Notes: generated from the sequence alone by a model not told the origin. A stretch of DNA of 60,705 bases from Candidatus Methanoperedens sp. (GCA_028717345.1 JAQUNZ010000006.1:1-60705); one strand, 5' to 3'; positions 1-7,289 are shown, counted from the first letter of the stretch. A program made the numbers and translations.

Positions 1-2
1 AG

Positions 3-404
3 TTTGACAGGTTATGGGAAATGGGATTCCAGGACGATGTACCGATAGGAAAAGGTCATTTCTGGTGTGACGGGCATTTCGCATTCGCATTACGCGCGGC
101 AAAGAAGATGTTCAAGGCAGACAAGGAACTGATATGGCAAACCATCGAGCTCAAAAAGAAAGCGCAGTTCGAGTATTTCATGCAGTCTCATAAAAGGGAT
201 TTCATACAATACTGTAAGTACGTGTGCAACCCACGCAACAAAAAAGACCAGGAGCGATATATAGAGTGGGCAGAGTATTCCTGGCACCGCCACAACGAAT
301 ACAGGAAGGAACTAAGTCTACCTGAAGTACCCATGCCTGAGATCTTCGCGCTTGAGCACATGAACCCGCTTAACTGGGGTGATGCAATGAAGGAAGGGAC
401 GTGA
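3..404 (+). CDS. hypothetical protein, 5' end outside window
   Basis: The frame is open from the left edge, and the ATG at 21 is preceded in frame by protein-like sequence (FDRLWE), so the true start probably lies upstream. The visible part is rich in aromatic and charged residues (a WCDGHFAF stretch, then a basic helix-like middle, then YIEWAEYSWHRHNEYRKEL). I do not recognise the family. It ends 4 nt before the next gene, suggesting co-transcription. Confidence 0.6.
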   Translation, partial: FDRLWEMGFQDDVPIGKGHFWCDGHFAFALRAAKKMFKADKELIWQTIELKKKAQFEYFMQSHKRDFIQYCKYVCNPRNKKDQERYIEWAEYSWHRHNEYRKELSLPEVPMPEIFALEHMNPLNWGDAMKEGT

Positions 405-408
405 GACC

Positions 409-693
409 ATGAAGACAGAAGCTGAGATACGAGCACGAATAGAAGAACTAAAAGAAAAAATGAGATCTATAAAAGATCAGGCAAGAAGTGTAAGTTACGG
501 CGAGCCGAATTACAAGAACCATCTGCTACGCAGTGGCTATATGAGAGATACTATGATGTGCTATGGTGATATTGCCGTTCTCTTGTGGGTATTAAATGAA
601 CCTATATCGCAAGAAATAGACTTACTAACAAGATTAGACCCTGATGATGAGATAAACGCCCGTACATATCATGAAAGGAGAAGAAAATCTTGA
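409..693 (+). CDS. hypothetical protein, 94 aa, N-terminal coiled coil
   Basis: Begins at an ATG 5 nt after the previous stop. The first 30 residues are a charged amphipathic helix (EIRARIEELKEKMRSIKDQA) suited to a coiled coil. No catalytic motif is visible and the family is not recognised. It is the last gene before the hairpin elements at 715-851 and the promoter of the RPA operon. Confidence 0.6.
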   Translation: MKTEAEIRARIEELKEKMRSIKDQARSVSYGEPNYKNHLLRSGYMRDTMMCYGDIAVLLWVLNEPISQEIDLLTRLDPDDEINARTYHERRRKS

Positions 694-714
694 TGGGCTA
701 CAAAGCAGATCGTC

Positions 715-785
715 CACGTATGGCGAGCCGAAGGCGAGTCCATACGTGTGCTCCCACAGCGGCGGGGGTGACGCCGTGACGCTGC
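715..785 (+). repeat. family-2 paired-hairpin element, copy 1
   Basis: Hairpin 1 pairs CACGTATGG (715-723) with CCATACGTG (740-748). A TGCTCCC linker (749-755) follows. Hairpin 2 pairs CAGCG (757-761) with CGCTG (780-784), with an inner GGCG/CGCC helix. The copy at 52832-52903 shares the layout and most of the sequence, with differences confined mainly to loops. It abuts a family-1 element. Confidence 0.75.
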
Positions 786-786
786 G

Positions 787-851
787 GCTTGATGAAGGTT
801 TCCCCTTGCGAACTGCGCAAGGGTCGGGCAAAGCCCTAAACCATCATCAGC
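787..851 (+). repeat. family-1 AACTG hairpin element in a three-way junction, copy 1
   Basis: An outer stem (GGCT, TGATG and GGTTT pairing with AAACC, CATCA and AGCC) encloses two hairpins: CCCTTGCG (803-810) / CGCAAGGG (816-823) capped by AACTG, and GGGC-AAA-GCCC (826-836). The same three-way layout recurs at 47922-48004 and 59183-59247 with compensating stem changes. Confidence 0.8.
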
Positions 852-886
852 CTTGCGTGATCATAGATTTTGTTTGTAAATTATGA

Positions 887-898
887 CTTATATAAATA
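887..898 (+). promoter_or_regulatory. TATA box of the RPA operon
   Basis: TTATATAAATAT matches an archaeal TATA box and lies roughly 20-30 nt before the first hairpin of the RPA leader (909-927). Confidence 0.5.
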
Positions 899-904
899 TA
901 GGCT

Positions 905-1121
905 ACAAGGTGGGTTTAAGTCCCACCGCCTCCTATTTATGTGTGGAGGTAAATATCCTCTAATAGTGATTTATAGCACTCAGGAGATATCAATGAGACG
1001 GCAACGAGATATCGCTAGAAAGGTTCGCTTCTCTAATTGTTAGAGGAGTATGGATTAGGTACCTGTGTGCTATTTATCACTATTCCAAAGAAAATTAGCC
1101 ATCAACTGGAGGTATCATACA
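905..1121 (+). ncRNA. structured 5' leader RNA of the RPA operon
   Basis: About 200 nt between the TATA box and the RPA start is gene-free and folds well. GGTGGG (909-914) pairs with CCCACC (922-927). AATAGTGAT-TT-ATAGCAC (962-979) pairs with GTGCTAT-TT-ATCACTATT (1067-1084), 16 bp around a symmetric TT/TT internal loop, enclosing a GATATC/GATATC helix and a TCTCTAA/TTAGAGG hairpin. GGAGGT at 1108-1113 lies just outside the big stem, so folding could influence RPA translation. It may be a cis-regulator or a separate RNA. Confidence 0.6.
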
Positions 1122-2096
1122 ATGGCTGTAAACATAAAAGAAGAAAGTAAGAAAATCCAAGACCGGTTCGGCAAAGCCGGTGTCAGTATAGATGTAAAGG
1201 AAATCGAAGAGAGAATGAACAGGCTCATCACAGAGTTCAAGGTGCAGCCCCAGGAAGCGATAAGAACGATTATCAGCTTCTTCAGGCAAACGCACAACAT
1301 CTCCTTCGATGATATGAAAGGCACCCAGGGTCCTGCAGATGTGATCCCGATAGGGGATATCAAGACTGAAGACGGTAACTGGATCTCCTTAGAAGCTAAA
1401 GTCGTGCAGCTATGGGAATCAAACTCGGATAAGGTCTCGCAGACCGGGCTTATCGGTGACGGGACGGGAACTACCAAGTTCACGATATTCGCCAAAGGAG
1501 CTGAAGAACATCCGGTGCTGGTAGAAGGCAAGAGCTACTTATTCAACAACGTGGTCACATCGGTATACCAGGGCCAGGTAAGTGTCAAAGTGAACAAGAA
1601 CACTGTAATCGCAGAGCTCTCAGGAGATATCGAGGTCAAGCAGAAGTCAGAGACTGTCACCGGTATAATCACCGCACTCTCCTCGGGTTCAGGCTTGATC
1701 AAGCGCTGCCCTGAATGCAACCGCAAGCTCTCGAAAGGTATGTGCGGCGAGCACGGGAAAGTGGAAGGTGTATATGACCTTCGCATCAAGGGAGTTCTCT
1801 CACCCCTGGGCAGGTCGGATTCCATAGACCTGCTGATGAACAAGGAAGTCACGGAATCTCTCACCGGCATCGGCCTGGATAAAGCAAAGGAGATAGCAAC
1901 TGAAGCACTCGATACCGCGATAATAGCCGATATACTACAAGGCAAAGTCGTCGGCAGGTACTACACTATCACAGGCTCGCTCCTGCCTTCAAAGGTCATG
2001 CTCGTGAACGAGGTAAAGCCCGCGAACATAGCAACACAGGAAATAATAGCGACGCTCACGAACTCAATCGAGACAGCAATAGCAGGAGGTGTTTAA
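1122..2096 (+). CDS. rpa: replication protein A, zinc-finger type single-stranded DNA-binding protein
   Basis: Single-stranded DNA-binding protein with successive OB-fold regions: residues around 70-170 (WISLEAKVVQLWE, then IGDGTGTTKFTIF) and again near 170-260. A zinc site has C196, C199, C208 and H211 (CPEC, then CGEH). This arrangement is typical of euryarchaeal RPA41-like proteins. I chose ATG 1122 because GGAGGT lies 8 nt upstream; an open frame continues back to 1065 but falls in the structured leader. The RPA-associated gene follows after 1 nt. It presumably serves the element's own replication. Confidence 0.9.
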   Translation: MAVNIKEESKKIQDRFGKAGVSIDVKEIEERMNRLITEFKVQPQEAIRTIISFFRQTHNISFDDMKGTQGPADVIPIGDIKTEDGNWISLEAKVVQLWESNSDKVSQTGLIGDGTGTTKFTIFAKGAEEHPVLVEGKSYLFNNVVTSVYQGQVSVKVNKNTVIAELSGDIEVKQKSETVTGIITALSSGSGLIKRCPECNRKLSKGMCGEHGKVEGVYDLRIKGVLSPLGRSDSIDLLMNKEVTESLTGIGLDKAKEIATEALDTAIIADILQGKVVGRYYTITGSLLPSKVMLVNEVKPANIATQEIIATLTNSIETAIAGGV

Positions 2097-2097
2097 A

Positions 2098-3072
2098 ATG
2101 GCAGGAGAAGCTGGAAGAGAGTTCAGGAGAGCACCGGTATTCAAGATGTTCGCTGCGGAGCTGCGGAACACAACGCACAAGCTCGATAAGAACGGCGGCG
2201 ACCCTTATGAGTCACAGTACTTCCTCACCCCGTCAGGAGAGGCGGTCTCCAAGGTGATGATAATAGGCGTCGCCACAGAGAAAGAGGATGTCGGCACAGA
2301 CCAGCCGTTCTGGAGAATGCGCATCAGCGACCCAACCGGCGGCATAATGGTCTACGCAGGCCAGTACCAGGCTGAAGCTGCACAGATAATAGGGAACATG
2401 GAAATCCCCTGCATAGTCGCGGTGGTTGGAAAGCCCTCGATATATGAGCCTGAAGGGGGCGCAATTGTCAGCATCAGGCCGGATACGGTCGTTGAAGTAG
2501 ATGACGCGGCACGCAACTCGTTCATCGTGGATGCGGCACAGCAGCTCTTCCTCAGAGTAAAGGAAATGAAAGCGACCCCGGATGCTGAGAGGATAAAGAA
2601 GACCAGGGCGATATACGAGAGTATCACGCCGCAGGCACTTCTTGACATAGCGGATATGGCGGTCAAGAGCCTGCTGCCTCAGCAGCCAGAGCCAGAGAAG
2701 GAGAAGGGTAAGGATGGACAGAAGGACGCGGGGGCTGAACAAAAAGCCCCTGCTCCTGAACAGAAGCCGCCTGAGCCTGAACAGAAGTCGCCAGCAAAGC
2801 CTGAAGAGAAGAAGCAGGCGGGCAATAAACAGAAGAAGCCCGCAAAGAAAGAAGCGCCGAAGGCGAAGCCAGAGGATGAGCTGGTAAAGGTGAAGGACTG
2901 CATTTACAACAAGATGAAAGAGAAGAAGACCCTGCGCTTCGGTGAGATACCAGGCGTCCTGCAGGAAGGAGGCTTTGACCCGAACAAAGTTGACTGGGAA
3001 TCTGCGGTCAAGGCGCTAATGCACGAAGGCATGTGCACCGAGCCGCGGCTGGGTGAGCTGAGGGCAGAGTGA
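2098..3072 (+). CDS. RPA-associated OB-fold protein (COG3390-like)
   Basis: Partner of the upstream RPA. Residues about 1-150 form an OB-like domain (SKVMIIGVATEKEDVG, ISDPTGGIMVYAGQY). A long Pro/Glu/Lys-rich linker of repeated PEPEQK units spans about 200-260. The C-terminal 60 residues look like a winged helix (TLRFGEIPGVLQEGGFDPNKV). In haloarchaea and methanogens rpa genes are commonly followed by such a protein. Start ATG 2098 is set by AGGAGGT at 2084-2090; GTG at 2089 overlaps that site and is unlikely. Confidence 0.85.
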   Translation: MAGEAGREFRRAPVFKMFAAELRNTTHKLDKNGGDPYESQYFLTPSGEAVSKVMIIGVATEKEDVGTDQPFWRMRISDPTGGIMVYAGQYQAEAAQIIGNMEIPCIVAVVGKPSIYEPEGGAIVSIRPDTVVEVDDAARNSFIVDAAQQLFLRVKEMKATPDAERIKKTRAIYESITPQALLDIADMAVKSLLPQQPEPEKEKGKDGQKDAGAEQKAPAPEQKPPEPEQKSPAKPEEKKQAGNKQKKPAKKEAPKAKPEDELVKVKDCIYNKMKEKKTLRFGEIPGVLQEGGFDPNKVDWESAVKALMHEGMCTEPRLGELRAE

Positions 3073-3086
3073 GACATAACTGCAGG

Positions 3087-3113
3087 AGCAGCGGGCAGCC
3101 ACGGCCTGCTGCT
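3087..3113 (+). terminator. strong GC hairpin after the RPA operon
   Basis: AGCAGCGGGC (3087-3096) pairs with GCCTGCTGCT (3104-3113), 10 bp with one G-U and a 7-nt loop. It may end or attenuate the RPA transcript or protect its 3' end; there is only a short T-run at 3120-3123. Confidence 0.45.
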
Positions 3114-3115
3114 AC

Positions 3116-3132
3116 CTCCTTTTATAAAGGAG
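3116..3132 (+). promoter_or_regulatory. hairpin masking the ribosome site of the next gene
   Basis: CTCCTTT (3116-3122), a TAT loop and AAAGGAG (3126-3132) make a perfect 7-bp hairpin. AAAGGAG is the ribosome site for the ATG at 3140, so folding would hide it. Confidence 0.45.
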
Positions 3133-3139
3133 ATAATAT

Positions 3140-3280
3140 ATGATGATAATAAACTGGAAAAGCAAAATAACAGGCGCATCAGGGCATGGCCAGCCTATCG
3201 AAGATAAGTATGCTCTAACTGAGATAAAGAGATGCAATAGAACGTTCCCAGATATCAAGCACTGGGCACAGGTAGTATGA
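3140..3280 (+). CDS. small hypothetical protein, 46 aa
   Basis: ATG 7 nt after an AAAGGAG ribosome site. The product begins MMIINWKSKITG and contains an alpha-helical C-terminal half with one Cys. Not recognised. Its stop overlaps the start of the next small gene (ATGA at 3277), the translational-coupling pattern used through this region. Confidence 0.5.
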   Translation: MMIINWKSKITGASGHGQPIEDKYALTEIKRCNRTFPDIKHWAQVV

Positions 3281-3420
3281 AGTCGCTAACAAGGCGCAAG
3301 TCGCACAACCTGCGCTATTCCTTCACAACAGGAAGGCAGCCACTCGGCACGGTAAGGCCGTCCGCGGTCTGCTGGCGCACATGGATGTACCTGCGCTACA
3401 ACAAATGCCCGACTTATTGA
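3277..3420 (+). CDS. small basic protein, 47 aa
   Basis: Starts in an ATGA overlap with the previous gene. Very basic and aromatic (MKSLTRRKSHNLRYSF, then WRTWMYLRYNKCPTY), suggesting nucleic-acid or membrane-surface binding. No family recognised. Confidence 0.5.
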   Translation: MKSLTRRKSHNLRYSFTTGRQPLGTVRPSAVCWRTWMYLRYNKCPTY

Positions 3421-3430
3421 GGTGATACTA

Positions 3431-3553
3431 ATGGAATCAGGAACAGATTTTAAAGGAACAATCGAATGTTTGCTTATAGTTGCAGGCGTATGTGTGTTTA
3501 TAATCGTGTCTGCAATCGTTGCTGTTGTGGTCTATCATTATATAAGTAGCTGA
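3431..3553 (+). CDS. small single-span membrane protein, 40 aa
   Basis: ATG preceded by GGTGATACTA. One hydrophobic segment (residues 13-35, LLIVAGVCVFIIVSAIVAVV) nearly fills the protein, leaving a short charged N-terminus. Probably a membrane peptide; role unknown. Confidence 0.5.
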   Translation: MESGTDFKGTIECLLIVAGVCVFIIVSAIVAVVVYHYISS

Positions 3554-3584
3554 TGTTCACACAGTCAATAAGGAGGAAAATAAA

Positions 3585-3650
3585 ATGACATCAAAAATAA
3601 TAGATGGCCTAGGCGCAATCCATACAACGTCGTGCGGGCAGGAGTTATGA
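3585..3650 (+). CDS. possible tiny ORF, 21 aa
   Basis: ATG 8 nt after AAGGAGG and a stop that overlaps the next start (ATGA at 3647). The ribosome site is convincing, the peptide is too short to judge; it may mainly couple translation of the following gene. Confidence 0.3.
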   Translation: MTSKIIDGLGAIHTTSCGQEL

Positions 3651-3802
3651 GAGACGTAGACGAAGCGTTTAACCACATATACACAGCATTCGGATCTGAT
3701 AGCGGAGTATTATTCGGAATCCCTGCTGATAAGAAGCAATCGGTCAGGGCGATCATACAAGCAACGCTGGACTGGGTAAAGGAAGAAGGTTCGTATGAGT
3801 GA
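3647..3802 (+). CDS. small hypothetical protein, 51 aa
   Basis: Starts in an ATGA overlap with the tiny upstream ORF and ends 8 nt inside the next gene. The product (MRDVDEAFNHIYTAF start, amphipathic helices, acidic end) looks like a folded helical protein. Not recognised. Confidence 0.5.
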   Translation: MRDVDEAFNHIYTAFGSDSGVLFGIPADKKQSVRAIIQATLDWVKEEGSYE

Positions 3803-4010
3803 AGAATTTAAAACAGACGAGTTCGAGCACCCATTCTCCATTGATCAGGGAGCCGGGTTCAGGCAGGCAAAGTTCCGTGCCTGGAGAAAAGGAAGGCCGA
3901 ACGTGAAAGGGTACGGCATGACAAAAGAGGAAGCTATAAACGACCTGACGCAGAACGTACAGCCGTTGCGGGTCGATTGCTACGACAGGAATAGTCCGGT
4001 GAACACATGA
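3795..4010 (+). CDS. hypothetical protein, 71 aa, HicB-like segment
   Basis: Overlaps the preceding gene by 8 nt. Residues about 38-50 (VKGYGMTKEEAINDL) resemble the 'G-x-G-x-T-x-EEA' turn and helix of HicB-like partial RNase H folds, but the rest of that fold is not evident and no HicA partner is adjacent. Treated as unknown. Last gene before the structured RNA region at 4.1-4.7 kb. Confidence 0.5.
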   Translation: MSEEFKTDEFEHPFSIDQGAGFRQAKFRAWRKGRPNVKGYGMTKEEAINDLTQNVQPLRVDCYDRNSPVNT

Positions 4011-4338
4011 CGATTACACAGGAAAGCAGTTCAGGGGGTGATATCAGAATATAATTACTTCCATATATTTATTATTCTTTTCCCTCTTTTTTATTCTAAT
4101 CATTATTTCATCACTATATTATAACTATTCTATCATTATTCTTCTTAGCGGCGCGCTCCGCGGGTGAGCGTTTCGCCGCTCAATCACGACTTCTTTCTTC
4201 TGGCGCCAAGAAAGAAGCAAAGAGGCGCTCAGGTAATATCGAACTTCAATTACAATACTGAAGATTCCAGCCTGGGACAGATAATATCGAGACTGGGTGC
4301 GTGAACTATCACGCGTGGCGCGGAGCGCTAATGCAAGA

Positions 4339-4359
4339 CCGCCGCGAACTGCGCGGCGG
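4339..4359 (+). repeat. family-1 AACTG hairpin, copy 2
   Basis: CCGCCGCG (4339-4346), AACTG, CGCGGCGG (4352-4359): 8 perfect pairs, all-GC closing. Confidence 0.8.
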
Positions 4360-4383
4360 GAATATAATACGCCGGGGGGGCTG

Positions 4384-4411
4384 TTCGCGTCGCCGAACTG
4401 CAGCGACACGA
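4384..4411 (+). repeat. family-1 AACTG hairpin, copy 3 (C-A mismatch class)
   Basis: TTCG and GTCGC pair with GCGAC and CGAA, then a C-A mismatch, a G-C pair and the AACTG loop (4396-4400). Confidence 0.7.
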
Positions 4412-4430
4412 ACGGACGCCCCTCCACCCT

Positions 4431-4451
4431 CGCGCCCGAACTGCAGGCGCG
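4431..4451 (+). repeat. family-1 AACTG hairpin, copy 4 (C-A mismatch class)
   Basis: CGCGCC (4431-4436) pairs with GGCGCG (4446-4451); C-A mismatch, G-C, AACTG loop (4439-4443). Followed at once by the CCAAAGGGG/CCCCTTTGG hairpin (4453-4477). Confidence 0.75.
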
Positions 4452-4519
4452 ACCAAAGGGGCTATCCACCCCTTTGGAATCCCGGACTGTCAGAAGATAA
4501 AACCGACTTTGCGGACAGA

Positions 4520-4540
4520 CCGCCGCGAACTGCGCGGCGG
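4520..4540 (+). repeat. family-1 AACTG hairpin, copy 5
   Basis: CCGCCGCG (4520-4527), AACTG, CGCGGCGG (4533-4540). Same stem as copy 2, inside the 4487-4689 fold. Confidence 0.8.
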
Positions 4541-4611
4541 TAGAATAATGGCCGCGAGCCCGCGGCGTCCCAGACCAGGGTTTGCGGTCTGCTGTGGCAG
4601 ACTTGTCTTGA

Positions 4612-4632
4612 CTGCCGCGAACTGCGCGGCAG
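4612..4632 (+). repeat. family-1 AACTG hairpin, copy 6
   Basis: CTGCCGCG (4612-4619), AACTG, CGCGGCAG (4625-4632). Relative to copies 2 and 5 the distal C-G pair and its neighbour are changed on both strands, so pairing is preserved. Confidence 0.8.
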
Positions 4633-4747
4633 ACGGAATAGAAGTAGCGCAAACCCTTCCCAAAGTCGGTTTTACAATCCCTCTGACAGTTCTCGCGCGC
4701 GGGTGAGAGACGCACGCACGGTTGTCTTTCGTAAATTGGAGGTAGTT

Positions 4748-4969
4748 ATGTCAAACACAAGTACAATAAGCGTAGCGGCCGCACCTGCCGCAGAATCGTC
4801 AATCGAACAACAAGAGATTCTGAATCTTACCCTGGCTGAAGAGCTCGCCCATAGTGAGACACAGCTCCGGGAGCTTGCCTGGATATCCGACCTTGAACCC
4901 ACATGCCAGGACTGCATACAGGGTTCGCTCCAGATCTGCGGTGAGCACTGTACGGTGGTGGTCAAATGA
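4748..4969 (+). CDS. small Cys-rich protein, 73 aa
   Basis: Start ATG 4748 follows TTGGAGGTAGTT; the open frame upstream to 4703 lies in the structured RNA. Low-complexity Ala/Ser N-terminus, helical middle (EEILNLTLAEELAHSETQL-like), then a Cys cluster CQDC-x6-C-x3-C near the end that could bind metal. Its stop overlaps the next start (ATGA at 4966). Unknown. Confidence 0.6.
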   Translation: MSNTSTISVAAAPAAESSIEQQEILNLTLAEELAHSETQLRELAWISDLEPTCQDCIQGSLQICGEHCTVVVK

Positions 4970-5934
4970 CCCCATCCACTTATCACCCATACTGCTACTT
5001 AGAGCACGTTAAGAGCTGCCAGCACTGCAAGCTAGCCCCTGGTATGGAAGACCTGTGCAAGTTCAAGCCTGTACGGGTAACGGACAGAGCTCTGACAGCC
5101 CCGAAGCCGCCTGTAAGCATGAAAGGCGCTCTCCCGGATTTCTGGATTCACAGAACTGAAAAGGGGCTCACGAAGTTCAGAGACAGCTCGAGATACCTGG
5201 GTTACTACGACCCAGATTCGGTAATGGATGCAATTGATGAAGGCATCAGAGTTGCGCCCTGGGAGTACCGCGCGTACATGGAAGACCCGTTCACGCCGCG
5301 CAGGATATACATGGGCGATGACGCCAGAATCAAGGAGTCCGAGCTTGATAACTATAAGGACGGAGGTTACATGCCCGACGACGATGGGACACCTGCTCTA
5401 GTCACACCATTCGATGCCGGCATGGGCGGCGATGAAGAGGACATGCCTAGTCCGGAGAACGCCAATATGTGGCATGACGGCGGCTTCGTTCCCGCGTTCA
5501 TCTTCCGCAGCACGCATCGCGACCGCAAGATCCTCGTTGTCCCGGATGGAAAGGATAAGCCGTTCTACCGCTGGGAGACGGTTCCGACCCTTAAGCCTGT
5601 GGGGTGCAAGGTTGAGCTGAAGGACGGTTACGTGGTTCCCTTGGGTAAGCACGTTCGCATGTCAACTATCAAGACCCGCGCGGACCACAAGCGCTCAAAG
5701 GACCGGGCAGAGCTCGGCAGACAGAAGAGAGCTTACTACGGCTACCTAATAAAGAGGGATGCCGCAACAACGAAGGCGGGGCACCCCCTGCCCTGTCTTC
5801 CAGGTACGCCAGTCCGCGCCAGAGGTTCCGGTCTGCAGTTCCAGCGTGAAGCCCCTCGCGTTGTGCCTGCCGTGGGTTCAGCGTCACAGGACAGGATAAG
5901 GAAACTTCAGGAGGTAGCTTCAGCTACTTCTTGA
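4966..5934 (+). CDS. hypothetical protein, 322 aa, N-terminal Cys motif
   Basis: Translationally coupled to the previous gene. The N-terminus has a Cys/His cluster (YCYLEHVKSCQHC, then C) that may bind zinc or a cluster. The middle is acidic with aromatic residues; the C-terminal 80 residues are basic (KRSKDRAELGRQKRAYYGYL). No family is recognised. Length and composition would suit a structural or nucleic-acid binding protein, but this is a guess. Confidence 0.55.
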   Translation: MTPSTYHPYCYLEHVKSCQHCKLAPGMEDLCKFKPVRVTDRALTAPKPPVSMKGALPDFWIHRTEKGLTKFRDSSRYLGYYDPDSVMDAIDEGIRVAPWEYRAYMEDPFTPRRIYMGDDARIKESELDNYKDGGYMPDDDGTPALVTPFDAGMGGDEEDMPSPENANMWHDGGFVPAFIFRSTHRDRKILVVPDGKDKPFYRWETVPTLKPVGCKVELKDGYVVPLGKHVRMSTIKTRADHKRSKDRAELGRQKRAYYGYLIKRDAATTKAGHPLPCLPGTPVRARGSGLQFQREAPRVVPAVGSASQDRIRKLQEVASATS

Positions 5935-5984
5935 TCTTTTGCTGCTCATAACACGGCTCTACTCTGCACACGATTACCCTCCGT

Positions 5985-6034
5985 CTGAGGGGTTAAGGTT
6001 TCGCCGAACTGCAGCGAAACCATAACTCCCTCAG
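5985..6034 (+). repeat. family-1 AACTG hairpin element, copy 7 (long single stem)
   Basis: CTGAGGG-GTTA-A-GGTTTCGC (5985-6004) pairs with GCGAAACC-A-TAAC-T-CCCTCAG (6014-6034), with one A-A mismatch, a bulged T, then C-A mismatch and the AACTG loop (6007-6011). It sits between two rightward genes. Confidence 0.8.
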
Positions 6035-6094
6035 CCGGCCCCCACAAGGACGTGCAGAGCGAGCAGAAAGCGAACTCAAGCACAGGAGGTAATT

Positions 6095-6796
6095 ATGGAA
6101 ACAAGAATCGGTATAACAGAGAGAGGAGACGCGGGGCGCGACTTCTCATGGTTCTCTAAAGCCCATATGTTTAGCGGGATTGTCCTGATCACGAAGCACC
6201 TTTCTCCTGAGTTTATTTCCCGCGCTGAGAGAGTCAACTGTATTGTCCACGCCACGATCACAGGACAGGGTGGGAGCGCAGTGGAACCCGGCGTCCAGTC
6301 CTGGCAAGAGCAAGCGGAGCAGTTCCGCGCGCTCGTCAGCCGGATATCTCCCCGCAGGGTTGTTCTCAGGATAGATCCAATCATGAACACGCAAGAAAGC
6401 ATCAACGGCGCGCAGGCCGTCTATCGCACCCTCCACGCAGAAGCACCACCCGAGCAGCGAACACGGGTCAGGATATCCTTTCTCGACATGTATCCTCACG
6501 CAAGAGCGCGGTTCGCAAAAGCAGGGATAAACACCAACCAGAGCACCTTTCATCTACCTCTCCAGCGCCGGAAAGAGCTCGCGTCACTTTTTCCGGACGC
6601 CGAGATCTGTGGCGAACCGGGATTCCAGTGTACCGGCTGCGTCTCTGAACGCGACCTGTCCGTGTTCGGAATAAGCGCACAGAGCCTCGCAAAAGGATGT
6701 CAGCGCCAAGCCTGCGCATGTCTAGCGATGAAGGCGGAAGTCCTGTCCCACCGCGGCCAGTGTCAGCACGGGTGTCTGTATTGCTACTGGCGCTGA
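6095..6796 (+). CDS. DUF1848-like radical-SAM-type protein
   Basis: 233 aa with ATG after AGGAGGTAATT. The C-terminus carries C223-x3-C227-x2-C230 in the context HGCLYCYW, the signature that led DUF1848 proteins to be linked with [4Fe-4S]/radical SAM enzymes. Earlier features also fit: GIVLITKHLS, HATITGQG, a VVLRIDPIM strand and a FLDMYPHARARF segment. Further Cys pairs lie at CTGC and near CQRQACAC. The substrate of this family is not established. The position downstream of a hairpin element and its lone operon give no clue to function. Confidence 0.7.
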   Translation: METRIGITERGDAGRDFSWFSKAHMFSGIVLITKHLSPEFISRAERVNCIVHATITGQGGSAVEPGVQSWQEQAEQFRALVSRISPRRVVLRIDPIMNTQESINGAQAVYRTLHAEAPPEQRTRVRISFLDMYPHARARFAKAGINTNQSTFHLPLQRRKELASLFPDAEICGEPGFQCTGCVSERDLSVFGISAQSLAKGCQRQACACLAMKAEVLSHRGQCQHGCLYCYWR

Positions 6797-6833
6797 TTCT
6801 TTTATATTCTTCCCGTTATGGGGTGATAAATAT

Positions 6834-7220
6834 ATGTACAATGATGTGAAGGTGCATGATGGAAAGGTGTATTCAGGGATGACCGTCGGAACCGGCCACT
6901 TATGGAATTACCTGAACGCAGTATGGGAAGAGACGAAGGTTGAGCCAGATGTGTGGCAGATGAAGTTCACGGCCACGAAGCACCGCCAGAAGTCAGCGCC
7001 AGTGGGTTCAGGTGTGCCAGTGGGCAGCATGTACCACTGGTATATCCTCGCCGATCAGGTCGTTAAGAAGATAAACGCGGACGAGTATACCACAGAGATG
7101 ACCGGCCTGAAGTTTAAAATAGGGCACAAGCGTCCGTACTGGCGCGGGTTCTCCTATACCTACCCGGAGCAACTATCGTACAGGCAGCGCGTTATCGAAG
7201 TGCTGCGCGAGACCCTGTAG
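6834..7220 (+). CDS. hypothetical protein, 128 aa
   Basis: ATG after GGGGTGATAAAT. Beta-rich looking and aromatic (GTGHLWNYLNAVWEE, GSMYHWYILADQVVKK, RPYWRGFSYTYPEQLSYRQ). No Cys motif, membrane segment or family recognised. Confidence 0.6.
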   Translation: MYNDVKVHDGKVYSGMTVGTGHLWNYLNAVWEETKVEPDVWQMKFTATKHRQKSAPVGSGVPVGSMYHWYILADQVVKKINADEYTTEMTGLKFKIGHKRPYWRGFSYTYPEQLSYRQRVIEVLRETL

Positions 7221-7229
7221 AGGCTTGAG

Positions 7230-7289
7230 ATGCAGGAGATTGAGGAACAGATTGATAAACAGGAAAAAGATAAAAAGATAGTACAATGA
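7230..7289 (+). CDS. possible tiny coupled ORF, 19 aa
   Basis: MQEIEEQIDKQEKDKKIVQ, highly charged helix; stop overlaps the next start (ATGA at 7286). It may serve only to deliver ribosomes to the membrane protein downstream. Confidence 0.3.
   Translation: MQEIEEQIDKQEKDKKIVQ

Larger units (their letters stand above)
4268..4690 (+). ncRNA. large multi-branched structured RNA (about 420 nt or more)
   Basis: The 737-nt gap 4011-4747 has no convincing gene; AT-rich before 4140, then GC-rich and highly foldable. An outer helix pairs CTGTCAGA (4487-4494) with TCTGACAG (4682-4689) and a 13-bp perfect helix AAAACCGACTTTG (4499-4511) with CAAAGTCGGTTTT (4661-4673). Inside are an AACTG hairpin (4520-4540) and a helix AGGGTTTGC (4577-4585)/GCAAACCCT (4649-4657) that itself encloses hairpins 4587-4602 and 4612-4632. 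Upstream lie hairpins at 4299-4314, 4339-4359, 4384-4411, 4431-4451 and 4453-4477, and a possible long-range CTGGGAC/GTCCCAG pairing (4272-4278 with 4567-4573). Could also be a leader of the gene at 4748. Confidence 0.7.

Noticed and set aside
671-886. 71-aa frame over the first hairpin elements
   Set aside because: Entirely explained by the family-2 and family-1 hairpins.
909-927. tRNA T-arm-like hairpin
   Set aside because: 5-6 bp stem with 7-nt loop, but no acceptor, D or anticodon arms can be completed and the T-loop lacks the usual C.
4125-4715. 196-aa minus-strand frame and several plus-strand frames in 4.1-4.7 kb
   Set aside because: They result from GC-rich hairpins; no start signals or codon pattern.
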